From positions 1 through 35,304 of IMG/VR virus record IMGVR_UViG_3300035701_000143: a stretch of DNA of 35,304 nt; one strand, given 5' to 3'. The notes beneath the pieces are model-generated. The model was not told where the DNA came from and did no database searches. It saw nothing but the letters and a program-made list of their open reading frames with translations. Positions 1 through 6,774 of this stretch are shown piece after piece. The DNA is from a virus. The stretch's first letter is position 1. Each line of letters starts with the position of its first letter. Both the position numbers and the translations under genes were made by a program.

Positions 1-2
1 TT

Positions 3-95
3 GCCCACTGGTGCGATGCGGGTCTCCCGACCGGCCCGAAGGGGCGCGGGCTGATACAGGCGTTTTGCACCGAGATGCTACTGAAAGGAGAATGA
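3..95 (+). CDS. 3' end of an unrecognised protein (partial)
   Basis: An open frame enters from the left edge and stops at TGA 93-95. The visible 30 residues (HWCDAGLPTGPKGRGLIQAF and onwards, ending MLLKGE) have a normal composition and no internal stop. The stop lies just after the SD of the next gene, the usual arrangement in this phage. No function can be given from so short a tail. The other two frames over this stretch look less protein-like, but the call rests on 93 bases only. Confidence 0.5.
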   Translation, partial: AHWCDAGLPTGPKGRGLIQAFCTEMLLKGE

Positions 96-97
96 TT

Positions 98-601
98 ATG
101 GGCTACAACACGGAGTTCGCGGGACAGTTTGACATCACACCGAGGCTGACGCTGGACCAGTACAACGAGCTGTGCGACCTGAATGAGGACTGCACCGGCA
201 AGAAGCGCAAGACTGACGCGCCGGACTCCTATTGTCAGTGGCGGCCATCGCGTGACGGCCTGCACCTGGAGTATGACGGCAACGAGAAGTTCTATGACTA
301 CGAAGAGTGGCTGCGGCATGTCATCGACCAGTACCTCAGGCCGTGGGGCATTGAGCTGACCGGATCCGTGGAATGGCGCGGTGATGACTTTGACGACCGG
401 GGCGTGCTATCCGTGGCCGGCGGTGTGGTTACCGCGCGCAAGATCGGGGCGTTCGAGATAGACGCGGCCGACAAGCTCAAGACCGCGCGCAACGCACTGA
501 AGGCCATCATCGAGTGGTGTGCCAAGGAGATGACGTCCGGCACGGGCTGCGGAGTCATTGACCTGGCGCAGGCCGCGCTGAAGACGATCGGCGATGACTG
601 A
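98..601 (+). CDS. Hypothetical phage protein, MGYNT-type N-terminus
   Basis: A 167-residue soluble protein beginning MGYNTEFAGQFDI. It resembles small phage and bacterial proteins that open with MGY(N/Y)T and a beta-strand; these are of unknown function. It is rich in acidic and aromatic residues (YDYEEWLRHVIDQYLRPWGIEL near residues 68-90) and has no membrane segment. The frame is open further upstream and has an ATG at 92, but the SD AAAGGAG at 84-90 abuts that codon. ATG 98 has a 7-nt spacing and is preferred. It is followed 26 nt later by another small gene. Existence is fairly sure; function is unknown. Confidence 0.75.
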   Translation: MGYNTEFAGQFDITPRLTLDQYNELCDLNEDCTGKKRKTDAPDSYCQWRPSRDGLHLEYDGNEKFYDYEEWLRHVIDQYLRPWGIELTGSVEWRGDDFDDRGVLSVAGGVVTARKIGAFEIDAADKLKTARNALKAIIEWCAKEMTSGTGCGVIDLAQAALKTIGDD

Positions 602-627
602 CTTGCTCTGTTCCAAGAGGAGCGGGG

Positions 628-843
628 ATGTTCCCTCCGTGTGATCTGGATGACGCCGATCTCGTGCCGAGCCGCACGCTCGACTGGCTCCTGCCGATCA
701 TCGAGATATACCTCGGCGACGGGCAGCGCCAGCGCGCGCTTTGTACGGTCCATGCGCTCATCGGCGACCGGGAGTTCCGGGGGCTGATGCTTGGGGCGGC
801 GACCGCCCTCCGCGAGGGGGGCGTGGCCGGCAATCTGCCGTGA
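628..843 (+). CDS. Small hypothetical protein (71 aa)
   Basis: A short acidic protein with a central helical stretch (TLDWLLPIIEIYLGDGQRQRAL) and a C-terminal alanine/glycine-rich helix. The ATG has a good purine-rich SD (AGAGGAG, about 616-622) at normal spacing. The gene sits 26 nt behind the preceding one, so they are probably co-transcribed. It is the last gene before a 530-nt non-coding gap. I recognise no family. Its size makes a chance frame possible, but SD and spacing favour a real gene. Confidence 0.55.
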   Translation: MFPPCDLDDADLVPSRTLDWLLPIIEIYLGDGQRQRALCTVHALIGDREFRGLMLGAATALREGGVAGNLP

Positions 844-848
844 TCATT

Positions 849-972
849 GCATAATATGCGCGCTGCGCAAATAGGTAACAGCCCGGTCCGCCGCGCTAGC
901 CGTAACTCTACGTGATTGCTGGCATTCCTGGATCGTGCGCACTATTTGCATAGTTCGCATATAAAGGTAACA
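849..972. promoter_or_regulatory. Non-coding AT-richer stretch with repeated and inverted motifs
   Basis: This is the first part of the 844-1374 gene-free gap. It contains an 11-nt palindrome GCATAATATGC at 849-859, the octamer GCAAATAG at 867-874 with its reverse complement CTATTTGC at 942-949, and the direct repeat AGGTAACA at 873-880 and 965-972. Both AGGTAACA copies follow related A/T-rich sequence (GCGCAAAT, CGCATATAA). Such paired motifs are typical of operator or origin regions, but nothing identifies the binding protein. The remainder of the gap up to 1046 is simply A+T-rich. Confidence 0.3.
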
Positions 973-1023
973 AGAGGCGCAGTGTCGCGGTATGACAAAT
1001 AACTGAAATCATTAATTAAATAA

Positions 1024-1052
1024 TTGGTACGGTATTTGCGATATATTATCCT
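1024..1052 (+). promoter_or_regulatory. Putative promoter before the structured RNA
   Basis: TTGGTA at 1024-1029 and TATCCT at 1047-1052 are separated by exactly 17 nt. The -10 box fits the TAnnnT pattern common in actinobacteria. The segment is the most A+T-rich of the neighbourhood (ATTAATTAAATAATTGG just upstream). A start about 7 nt after the -10 would fall at 1058-1060, next to the first hairpin of the structured region. Based on sequence only. Confidence 0.45.
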
Positions 1053-1055
1053 AAC

Positions 1056-1374
1056 GTCGCGGAATGGCGACGGACCGAGCGCCCAGGACGGCGTCGAAAG
1101 AGCTGGCGTGGTAGGGCACCCTTGTGGGTGAGACACCGCGAGCCGTAATGCGAGCATTGCCTGGTTGCTACCCCAGGATGAGAGACGCAGAGCACGGCAC
1201 AGACCGGGACAGCCGCAATGGCCCGGAGGCAGCAACGGTGCGGCCACACAAGGCATCGAGGTAGAGCGTCACGCTGACCATACCAGCGCGCGGGCGAGCC
1301 GGGCAACGCCTATGCACCCCGGCAACCTTGCAACCACGCGGGCTCGAGGCTGAGCCCGCTTAAAGGAGAATGCC
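1056..1374 (+). ncRNA. Candidate structured RNA or long structured 5' leader
   Basis: This ~310-nt stretch has no convincing reading frame but many perfect short stems: GTCGC/GCGAC (1056-1071), CACCC-TTGT-GGGTG (1117-1130), AATGC/GCATT (1147-1158), CCTGG/CCAGG (1160-1177), CCGGG/CCCGG (1204-1226), AGCG/CGCT (1265-1275) enclosed by GGTA/TACC (1260-1284), GCCGGG/CCCGGC (1298-1323), and an 8-bp stem GCGGGCTC/GAGCCCGC (1338-1359). GCCGT 1142-1146 and ACGGC 1194-1198 could close a multibranch loop around two of them. A promoter-like site lies immediately upstream. The last stem sits 2 nt before the AAAGGAG of the next gene, so it may be a leader that controls that gene, or its last stem may be a terminator. 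I cannot match it to a known RNA class. Confidence 0.4.
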
Positions 1375-1605
1375 ATGACGATCCGCGAGCTGATTCAGGA
1401 ACTGGAAGCGATGGCGCAGGCTGAGGACAACGCCGAGGGCGACGAGGCAATGGTTTACATTACGCGCCCGACGACGCGCGATCACTGGCACACGACGAAG
1501 GTCGAGCCGGCACAAGGTTGGCGTAATTGGCGTGGACGCAGGCATCTGCTGGATCGGAGACCCGTGCTACATCCTGCACAAGGACAAGTCGGCGCCGCTG
1601 GATGA
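1375..1605 (+). CDS. Small hypothetical phage protein, possibly frameshifted at its 3' end
   Basis: Starts at ATG with SD AAAGGAG 6 nt upstream. The N-terminal ~45 residues (MTIRELIQELEAMAQ, then an acidic linker and DEAMVYITRP) look like a small helical protein of a type frequent in actinophages. The last ~30 residues (from WRGRR) are Arg/Pro-rich and coincide with the start of the next real gene in another frame, so they look like shadow sequence. In the third frame a TAA at 1524-1526 would end the gene neatly before its neighbour, so a one-base indel may have extended it. No function can be assigned. Confidence 0.6.
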   Translation: MTIRELIQELEAMAQAEDNAEGDEAMVYITRPTTRDHWHTTKVEPAQGWRNWRGRRHLLDRRPVLHPAQGQVGAAG

Positions 1606-1849
1606 CAGCGACAGCTTCCCCGCCGGAGAGCTGGGGGAGAACTGGTCGCAGTTTTGTGACAAGCTGGGCGACGCCGTGGTCAAGCAGTTCAACTACCGCG
1701 CCGGTCACCCTGGCCTGGGTGTTTGCGTGTCGACAGGCTACGGGGACGGTGAGTACCCCGTGTACGTCGAGGTCAAACACGGGCGGGTCATGAGCGTGAC
1801 CGTGGACTTCAGCGAAGAAGATGAGGAGGATGACAATGAACACGATTGA
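1532..1849 (+). CDS. Hypothetical phage protein with GVDAGxCWIGDPCY motif
   Basis: The N-terminus VDAGICWIGDPCYIL resembles a group of small phage proteins of unknown function that open with a similar Gly-Asp-Pro-Cys-Tyr segment. The rest is a mixed alpha/beta chain ending in an acidic tail (DFSEEDEEDDNEHD). The likely start is GTG 1532, but its SD is poor. The frame is open upstream with the plausible extension KVGVIGVDAG, and an AAGG at 1514-1517 is well placed for a rare ATT start at 1526. It overlaps the preceding gene by 74 nt and the next by 14 nt. Start uncertain, gene likely. Confidence 0.65.
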   Translation: MDAGICWIGDPCYILHKDKSAPLDDSDSFPAGELGENWSQFCDKLGDAVVKQFNYRAGHPGLGVCVSTGYGDGEYPVYVEVKHGRVMSVTVDFSEEDEEDDNEHD

Positions 1850-2255
1850 AACCAGACCCATGGCGCCATCCGGCCTCATTCGTGAGGTCGCGCGGGTACA
1901 GAACATGCTGGAGGCCGCAGGCAACACCGTCGGCCCGGAGACCACGGTCGACGAGCTGGTGCACCTGGTCCACGAAGCGCAGCTCATGCTGAGAACGGCG
2001 CTCGGGCGGGAACAGATCCCCATGAACGCGATGCCTATCCTCACCATCAACGAGGCCGCCGCGCGCCTCGGTGCGACCGTGGCCCAGGTCCGCAAGGCGG
2101 TTTACCTTGGCCGCATTCAAGCGGTCAAGACCCCGGTCAGCGGATGGTGGGGCATCGCCACCGCCGAGGTGGAACGCTGCGTGGCCGATCGGTCCTGGCT
2201 GCACCCGCGCGGGCGGCCGTTCGGCACGCGCAAGGCCGGCACTCCCCGACAGTAA
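1836..2255 (+). CDS. Helix-turn-helix DNA-binding protein; possible small terminase or regulator
   Basis: A 139-residue protein. The segment LTINEAAARLGATVAQVRKAV (about residues 66-86) followed by a wing-like stretch (GRIQAVKTPVSGWWGI, then ATAEVERCVADR) is typical of excisionase/MerR-type winged helix-turn-helix domains. The N-terminal half is helical (VARVQNMLEAAGNT, ELVHLVHEAQLML) and may oligomerise. GGAGG at 1825-1829 is 6 nt from ATG 1836, which decides this start over ATG 1821 and 1830. The gene lies directly before a tandem repeat array and the large terminase gene. That position suits a small terminase binding repeated packaging sites, or a regulator of the late genes. The HTH is clear; the role is inference. 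Confidence 0.75.
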   Translation: MNTIETRPMAPSGLIREVARVQNMLEAAGNTVGPETTVDELVHLVHEAQLMLRTALGREQIPMNAMPILTINEAAARLGATVAQVRKAVYLGRIQAVKTPVSGWWGIATAEVERCVADRSWLHPRGRPFGTRKAGTPRQ

Positions 2256-2278
2256 CCTATCGACATCACAGTGATTCA

Positions 2279-2494
2279 TTCAAGTCACACCCCCCTTCAG
2301 CTCGTGTGGCCCAACGGCTCGATGAGCGCCGGTTCGCTTTCAAGTCACACCCCATCTTTGCTTTCAAGTCACACCCCATCTCGCTTTCAAGTCACACCCC
2401 ATCTTTGCTTTCAAGTCACACCCCATCTCGCTTTCAAGTCACACCCCATCTTTGCTTTCAAGTCACACCCCATCTCGCTTTCAAGTCACACCCC
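2279..2494. repeat. Compound tandem repeat: 8 copies of TTCAAGTCACACCCC
   Basis: The 15-mer TTCAAGTCACACCCC occurs at 2279, 2339, 2363, 2386, 2410, 2433, 2457 and 2480. After an isolated first copy, the other seven lie in tandem with starts spaced 24, 23, 24, 23, 24, 23 nt. The linkers alternate between ATCTTTGC and ATCTCGC, so the true unit is 47 bp. Copies in the array are identical, which suggests recent amplification or strong constraint. The 47-bp period is not a multiple of three and every frame gives only low-complexity peptide, so it is not a gene. It lies between an HTH protein gene and terL, so protein-binding sites (packaging, operator or origin iterons) are the natural guess. Confidence 0.9.
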
Positions 2495-2502
2495 CGATAT
2501 AG

Positions 2503-2548
2503 TCTTTAAGTCTTTGACTTTGACTCTAGGTTTTGACTTCGTCAAAAC
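2503..2548. repeat. Degenerate repeats and inverted repeat GTTTTGAC-TTC-GTCAAAAC
   Basis: Just after the array, CTTTAAGTC (2504-2512) looks like a decayed copy of the array's CTTTCAAGTC. TTTGACT occurs three times (2513, 2519, 2532). The last one is part of a perfect 8-bp inverted repeat with a 3-nt centre at 2530-2548. This A+T-rich segment stands out from the GC-rich flanks and may be an operator or part of a packaging or origin site. Confidence 0.6.
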
Positions 2549-2575
2549 ACCGCGCCGGAGCCGGCGCGGTTCTCA
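2549..2575. terminator. Perfect 10-bp GC hairpin, terminator-like
   Basis: ACCGCGCCGG (2549-2558) and CCGGCGCGGT (2561-2570) pair perfectly around AG. The rightward transcript continues TTCTC, a weak U-tract. The leftward reading gives GTGTTTTG after the stem. It could end transcription of the small upstream genes before terL, in either direction, or be a structural part of the packaging region. No clear polyU, so confidence is moderate. Confidence 0.45.
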
Positions 2576-2627
2576 ATCTGTTTCATGTCACCGGTGGGGG
2601 CAGGATCATGCCACGGCTCGCTTGCCC

Positions 2628-2656
2628 TTGACCCGGCCCGCCCCAGGTAGTAACCT
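2628..2656 (+). promoter_or_regulatory. Putative promoter for the terminase operon
   Basis: TTGACC at 2628-2633 and TAACCT at 2651-2656 are 17 nt apart; the -10 fits TAnnnT. The expected start point (2662-2664) coincides with ATG 2663 of the terminase gene, so the mRNA could be leaderless. The sequence after the -10 (GTGCACATG) resembles that after the promoter at 12037-12066 (GTGAACCATG). Sequence evidence only. Confidence 0.45.
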
Positions 2657-2662
2657 GTGCAC

Positions 2663-4132
2663 ATGATGCACACCTCGCCACAGCTGCCGGCAGCAGCAAT
2701 GGACCCCGCGACGGACTCCGACGACATACTCAGGAGGGCCGCGCGGGTTGACCCCAACGCTTTCATGGGGTACGTGTTCCGGGATGAGGAGCGCGGCCTC
2801 CCGATCATTCAGGCCCCGCACCATACCCGGTGGCAAGACCTCGTCAGCGACAACGATCGCGTCATCATCTGGTCGGCCGTGGAGCACGGCAAGAGCTTCC
2901 AGCTCACCGTCGGGCGCGTGCTGTGGGAGCTGGGCAGCGACTCCTCGATGCGTATTGCCATCGTCTCCAACACGTATGAGCAGTCCCAGAAGTTCCTGCG
3001 CGTGATCGCCAAGTACATCGAGTCCAGCCCGGAACTGCACGCCGTGTTCCCCGACCTGGCGCCGGGTGACGTGTGGTCCGGTGGGCAGCTTATCGTGAAG
3101 CGCGGCACCACATCGAAGGACCCCAGTGTGCAGTCGTTCGGCGTTCACGGCGCCGTGCTCGGCTCGCGTATCGACCGGCTCGTGTTGGACGACATTCTTG
3201 ACTATGAGAACTGCCGCACCGAGGCATCCCGCAAGGAGCTGGACGACTGGTACCACGCTTCGCTGGCGGGCCGTCTCACGGCCCGCGCCAAGGTGTGGGT
3301 GATCGGGACATCATGGCACCCCGACGACCTGTTGCACAAGCTGGCGGCGCAGGGCGGGTGGAGGATTATCAGCACGCCGTCGCTCACCGAGTCCGGGGAG
3401 CCGGCCTGGCCCGAGCGTTGGCCGCTCGCGCGAATCGAGGCGAAGCGCCTGGAGCTTGGCCCGCTGGAGTTCGCGCGGCAGATGATGTGCCAGGCGCGCG
3501 ACGACGCCGACTCCCGCTTCAGGCGCGAGTGGATCGACCGCTGCCTCGAGCTTGGTCGTGGACTCATGTTGTCACCCGGCCTCGACATTATTCCTCCGGG
3601 GTACAGGACATACACCGGTGTCGACCTTGCGGTGTCACGCAAGACGGCGGCCGATAAAACGTGTCTGTTCACCCTTGGTATCGGGGCCAAGCAGCAGCGG
3701 CAGGTGCTCAACATCGAGACGGGGCGCTGGGCCGGCCCGGAGATTGTCGCCCGCGTTGCGGACACCCACCGCCGGTACGGGTCTATTATATACGTTGAGG
3801 GCAACGCGGCGCAGGATTTCATCCGGCAGTTCACCACTGACCAGACCGCTGTGCCGGTAAAGTCGTTCGTCACGTCCGCCAAGAACAAGTGGAACCCGGA
3901 GTTTGGGGTGGAGAGCATTGCCGCTGAGATGGCGGCCGGCAAGTGGACCATTCCGAGTGGTGATGGCAAGAACCTGCACCCGGAGGTTGCCGCGTGGGTG
4001 ACTGAGATGCTATACTACGACCCGGCTGGCCACACAGGTGACCGCCTGATGGCAAGCTGGATCGCGCGGGAGGCCGCACGGCTGGGAACGCGCGTTGTCT
4101 CAAGTGGGCGTCTTGACCTGATGGCGAGGTGA
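2663..4132 (+). CDS. terL: Terminase large subunit
   Basis: ATP-driven DNA packaging motor and nuclease. Counting from GTG 2657 (two codons upstream), the N-terminal ATPase has an atypical P-loop WSAVEHGKS (72-80), a Walker B hydrophobic strand RLVLDDI (174-180) and a VIGTSWHPDD motif III (215-224). The C-terminal RNase H-fold nuclease has GVDLAV (Asp323), YVEGNAAQD (Glu381) and GDRLMASW (Asp462), so all acidic positions are present. At about 490 residues the length is normal. A weak AGGT at 2645-2648 would serve GTG 2657; the promoter geometry favours ATG 2663. The Walker A lacks the usual GxxxxGK glycines, as in several Terminase_6-type enzymes. Function is confident. Confidence 0.95.
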   Translation: MMHTSPQLPAAAMDPATDSDDILRRAARVDPNAFMGYVFRDEERGLPIIQAPHHTRWQDLVSDNDRVIIWSAVEHGKSFQLTVGRVLWELGSDSSMRIAIVSNTYEQSQKFLRVIAKYIESSPELHAVFPDLAPGDVWSGGQLIVKRGTTSKDPSVQSFGVHGAVLGSRIDRLVLDDILDYENCRTEASRKELDDWYHASLAGRLTARAKVWVIGTSWHPDDLLHKLAAQGGWRIISTPSLTESGEPAWPERWPLARIEAKRLELGPLEFARQMMCQARDDADSRFRREWIDRCLELGRGLMLSPGLDIIPPGYRTYTGVDLAVSRKTAADKTCLFTLGIGAKQQRQVLNIETGRWAGPEIVARVADTHRRYGSIIYVEGNAAQDFIRQFTTDQTAVPVKSFVTSAKNKWNPEFGVESIAAEMAAGKWTIPSGDGKNLHPEVAAWVTEMLYYDPAGHTGDRLMASWIAREAARLGTRVVSSGRLDLMAR

Positions 4133-4135
4133 CCA

Positions 4136-4501
4136 ATGGAAATGAGCGAGCAAGAACTGAAGCAGGCCGTCGAGCATGATGAGGCCAACAAGGCGGCGCA
4201 GGCCGGATCGCCGGATGCTGGCAAGAAGGCTGTGCTGTCGGTGAAGGAGCTGGTGGAGTACTGCGACAAGCAGACCGCCATTCTGGCAAAGCAACTGTCG
4301 CTTGACCTACTCGGCACGGCGGCGAGGATCGCCGCTGTCGCGCACGAGAATGTGCAGAGCCGCAATGTCGGCGGGGTGGACAAGATCGCGGCATCCGCCG
4401 GCGCGTTCATCAGGCTGGCCGAGCAGCTCGACATCATCGGCGACAAGGCGTACGTCCGCGCGTACGGCGTCAGTTCCGGTGAGGGCGGGGGCGCCAAGTG
4501 A
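4136..4501 (+). CDS. Small helical protein between terminase and portal
   Basis: A 121-residue, almost wholly alpha-helical protein (MSEQELKQAVEHDEANKA, LSVKELVEYCDKQTAILAKQ, GGVDKIAASAGAFIRLAEQL) with a Gly-rich tail. It starts 3 nt after the terL stop and its TGA overlaps the portal GTG, so the three are translationally linked. Position and helical make-up would allow a packaging accessory or small terminase, but no DNA-binding motif is seen. I do not recognise the family. Confidence 0.8.
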   Translation: MEMSEQELKQAVEHDEANKAAQAGSPDAGKKAVLSVKELVEYCDKQTAILAKQLSLDLLGTAARIAAVAHENVQSRNVGGVDKIAASAGAFIRLAEQLDIIGDKAYVRAYGVSSGEGGGAK

Positions 4502-6249
4502 GCAGCGGAACCCCACACCATCCTGATCGCGTTCGGTCGATGCTCAATGCGTTGGTCGCCAAGATCAAGGGGGGCAACGCCCCCCGCCAGATCGGCGGGC
4601 AGGCCGGCGTGGCGGACCTCGAGCGCATCATGCGCCTCGGCATGTCCCCGCGACAGCAACGCCTGAACCATCTCTATGCCTGGTACCGGTGCGGGCATTA
4701 CGAGGCCCGCAAGTTCGATTGGGATGGCAAAGAGGTGCTCGACCCCATAGAGCATGAGGTTGTCGCTACCAGCGGCTTCCTGCCCCCCGGTTTCGAGTCC
4801 GTCGCCAACCTGCCGCTTCGCTTCCGTCGGCCGGCCGCGCCCTACGGGCTGGTTAAGGTCATCGTCGATCGCTTCACCGCCATGCTGTTCAGCGAGCGTC
4901 AGCACCCTTATGTTTACGTCGACGACGACCCCGACACCAACGATTACATCGGTGCCATGATCCTTGCCGGGCGGCTGTGGCCGGCCATGCTGGTCGCGCG
5001 GCAGTACGGCGGCTCCACGGGCAGCGTGTGCATCGGGTTCCAGTTCATCGACGGCAAGCCGGTCATCGACGTGCATGATCCGCGATGGGTGACCCCTGAC
5101 TTCAAGGACCGCACGCACCATGAGCTTCGCGGGATTGAGATCCGCTATATGTATCCGCAGGACGAGCGCGATACGGGCACTGGGAAGTACGTGACCAACT
5201 GGTATTGGTACCGCCGAGTGATCGACGAGAAGAGTGACACGCTGTACGCCCCGGTTCTGGTCGGCAACGGCGAGGAGCCGGAGTGGTCGGCGGAGCGGAA
5301 GATCGACCACGGCTTCGGCTTCTGCCCCGCTGTGTGGGTCCAGAATCTCCCGGTCATAGACGACATCGACGGCGACCCGGACTGCCAGGGCGTGTTCGAC
5401 ATGATCGAGACCATGGACTCGCTGCTGTCGCAGGCCAATCGTGGCATCGTTGCGAACTGTGATCCGACCGTGGTTATATCGTCCGATGCGGAGATGGGCG
5501 AGATCAAGAAGGGCAGCGACAACGCCCTCAAGTTGCCGAACGGCTCGGCGACCTACATGGAGATCAGCGGCTCCGGCCCGAAGAGCGCGCTAGATCTGAA
5601 TGAGAGTCTGCGCAAGATGGTGCTGGAGGTGGCGCAGTGCGTCCTCGAGCCGCCGAACATGAGTGTGCGCAGCGCCACCGAGATTGAGCGCGTGTACTCC
5701 ACCATGCTCGCCAAGGCCGACATGCTGCGCGAGCAGTACGGCCAACGAGCCATCCTGCCGTTGTGCGAGCAGATGCTCGCCGCCGCGCGCATGCTGGGCA
5801 AGAACACGGAGACTGACGCGGAGGGCAACATAGTCCGGCAGGTGCTCACGCTACCCAAGCGTGTGACGCGGGATGCAGAGGGGACGCCCAAGTCCGAGGA
5901 TCGCGTGATCGGCGAGGGCACGGTCATCGGTCTGCGCTGGCCGCGCTACTTCCAGTACGCGCTTCCGGACATCGAGCTGGCGGCGCGCGCGGCGGGCACG
6001 GCGATGACCGGCAACATGATCGACCTTGAGAGCGCCATCCGGTTTGTCGCCGAGTACTTTGGGATCGCAGATGTGGGCGCGCTGACGACCAAGATGCTGG
6101 AGCAGCGCGAGTCGCAGGCTGCTCAGATGGGCGGTGGGTTGAAGGAACGGTTCGGCGGCGAGGAACCAATCCTGGGTGAGGAAGAAGAGACAGAGGAAAC
6201 GGCGCCCCCCGAAGAGGCTGAGTGGCACCCGGCGGCGCAAGACAGATAG
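4498..6249 (+). CDS. Portal protein
   Basis: A 583-residue protein with the layout of SPP1/HK97-type portals: an N-terminal basic region, an alpha/beta core (APYGLVKVIVDRFTAMLF, then a D-rich DDDPDTNDYIG and VDVHDPRWV-like strands), the helical stem region around FDMIETMDSLLSQANRG, and a long helical crown. It ends with a very acidic tail (EEEETEETAPPEE). It forms the dodecameric ring at the capsid vertex through which DNA passes and to which terminase docks. The GTG start overlaps the previous stop (GTGA). Position directly after terL supports the call. Confidence 0.88.
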   Translation: MSSGTPHHPDRVRSMLNALVAKIKGGNAPRQIGGQAGVADLERIMRLGMSPRQQRLNHLYAWYRCGHYEARKFDWDGKEVLDPIEHEVVATSGFLPPGFESVANLPLRFRRPAAPYGLVKVIVDRFTAMLFSERQHPYVYVDDDPDTNDYIGAMILAGRLWPAMLVARQYGGSTGSVCIGFQFIDGKPVIDVHDPRWVTPDFKDRTHHELRGIEIRYMYPQDERDTGTGKYVTNWYWYRRVIDEKSDTLYAPVLVGNGEEPEWSAERKIDHGFGFCPAVWVQNLPVIDDIDGDPDCQGVFDMIETMDSLLSQANRGIVANCDPTVVISSDAEMGEIKKGSDNALKLPNGSATYMEISGSGPKSALDLNESLRKMVLEVAQCVLEPPNMSVRSATEIERVYSTMLAKADMLREQYGQRAILPLCEQMLAAARMLGKNTETDAEGNIVRQVLTLPKRVTRDAEGTPKSEDRVIGEGTVIGLRWPRYFQYALPDIELAARAAGTAMTGNMIDLESAIRFVAEYFGIADVGALTTKMLEQRESQAAQMGGGLKERFGGEEPILGEEEETEETAPPEEAEWHPAAQDR

Positions 6250-6264
6250 TACGAGAGGTGAACC

Positions 6265-6771
6265 ATGTCAGACTACCGTCCTCAATTCCTGGCAATAGCT
6301 CGCGTGGCGTATGAGGCCGTGCGCGCCTACTGCGCGACCGCAGGCGAGCACCACATGCGCGAATGGGATGTGGCCCCGCCTTGGGTCCATGACGATTGGC
6401 ACGACCGCGTGTCCGACGCCATCCAGCCCGGCGCGACGCCGGGCCTCGTGCACTCGCGCTGGCGCGCGCGCGCGGAGGCTGCTGGCTGGAAGCGCGGCGA
6501 CATACACGCCCCGGATCGCTTGGAGCACCCGGCGCTCGTGGACTATCCCGAGCTGGCGCACAACGCGCGCGTGGAGTGGGAGGTTACCCTGGTGGTGGCA
6601 CGCACGCTCGCCGGCGAGATGCTCCCCGGCGTGCTGGACGCGCCGGCCAAGGCGCCTATCATCGATAGTGCGCAGGTGTCACAGGCCGATTCGGCGGAGC
6701 AGTCCGTTGCGCAGCTGGAGCCGTGCGATAATGAGGACAAGGGGAAACGCCACAAGGGGCGCAAGGGGTAG
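6265..6771 (+). CDS. RyR-domain protein
   Basis: A 168-residue protein. Residues ~8-115 match the pattern of the bacterial/phage single RyR (ryanodine receptor repeat) domain: YEAVRAYCATAG, W-x-APPW, a helix LVHSRWRARAEAAGWKRGD, then HPALVDYPELAHNARVEWE and a final helix VTLVVARTLAG. In eukaryotes such repeats decorate calcium channels; in phages the role is unknown, with ligand binding proposed. The C-terminus is charged (EDKGKRHKGRKG), which may bind nucleic acid. It lies between portal and other accessory genes, 15 nt after the portal stop, with ATG 6265 preceded by GAGAGGTG. Confidence 0.75.
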   Translation: MSDYRPQFLAIARVAYEAVRAYCATAGEHHMREWDVAPPWVHDDWHDRVSDAIQPGATPGLVHSRWRARAEAAGWKRGDIHAPDRLEHPALVDYPELAHNARVEWEVTLVVARTLAGEMLPGVLDAPAKAPIIDSAQVSQADSAEQSVAQLEPCDNEDKGKRHKGRKG

Positions 6772-6774
6772 CTT

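Noticed and set aside
942-1353. Short ORFs on both strands in the 844-1374 gap
   Set aside because: Arg/Pro-rich composition, no SD, and overlap with many perfect hairpins make coding unlikely.
1338-1359. tRNA or tmRNA at the end of the structured region
   Set aside because: No T-loop consensus, no anticodon arm geometry and no acceptor stem pairing; it is only an 8-bp hairpin.
2279-2494. CRISPR array
   Set aside because: The spacing elements are only 8-9 nt and alternate between two fixed sequences, so there are no unique spacers; no cas genes are near.
2144-2666. Open reading frames through the repeat array (peptides rich in SSHTP or FKSHP)
   Set aside because: They are a by-product of the repeat, appear in several frames with similar low-complexity peptides, and lack SD sites.
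4015-5310. Long leftward ORF of 431 codons under terL/portal
   Set aside because: It is the antisense shadow of GC-rich coding genes, with shadow-like composition and no SD; the rightward frames encode terminase and portal.
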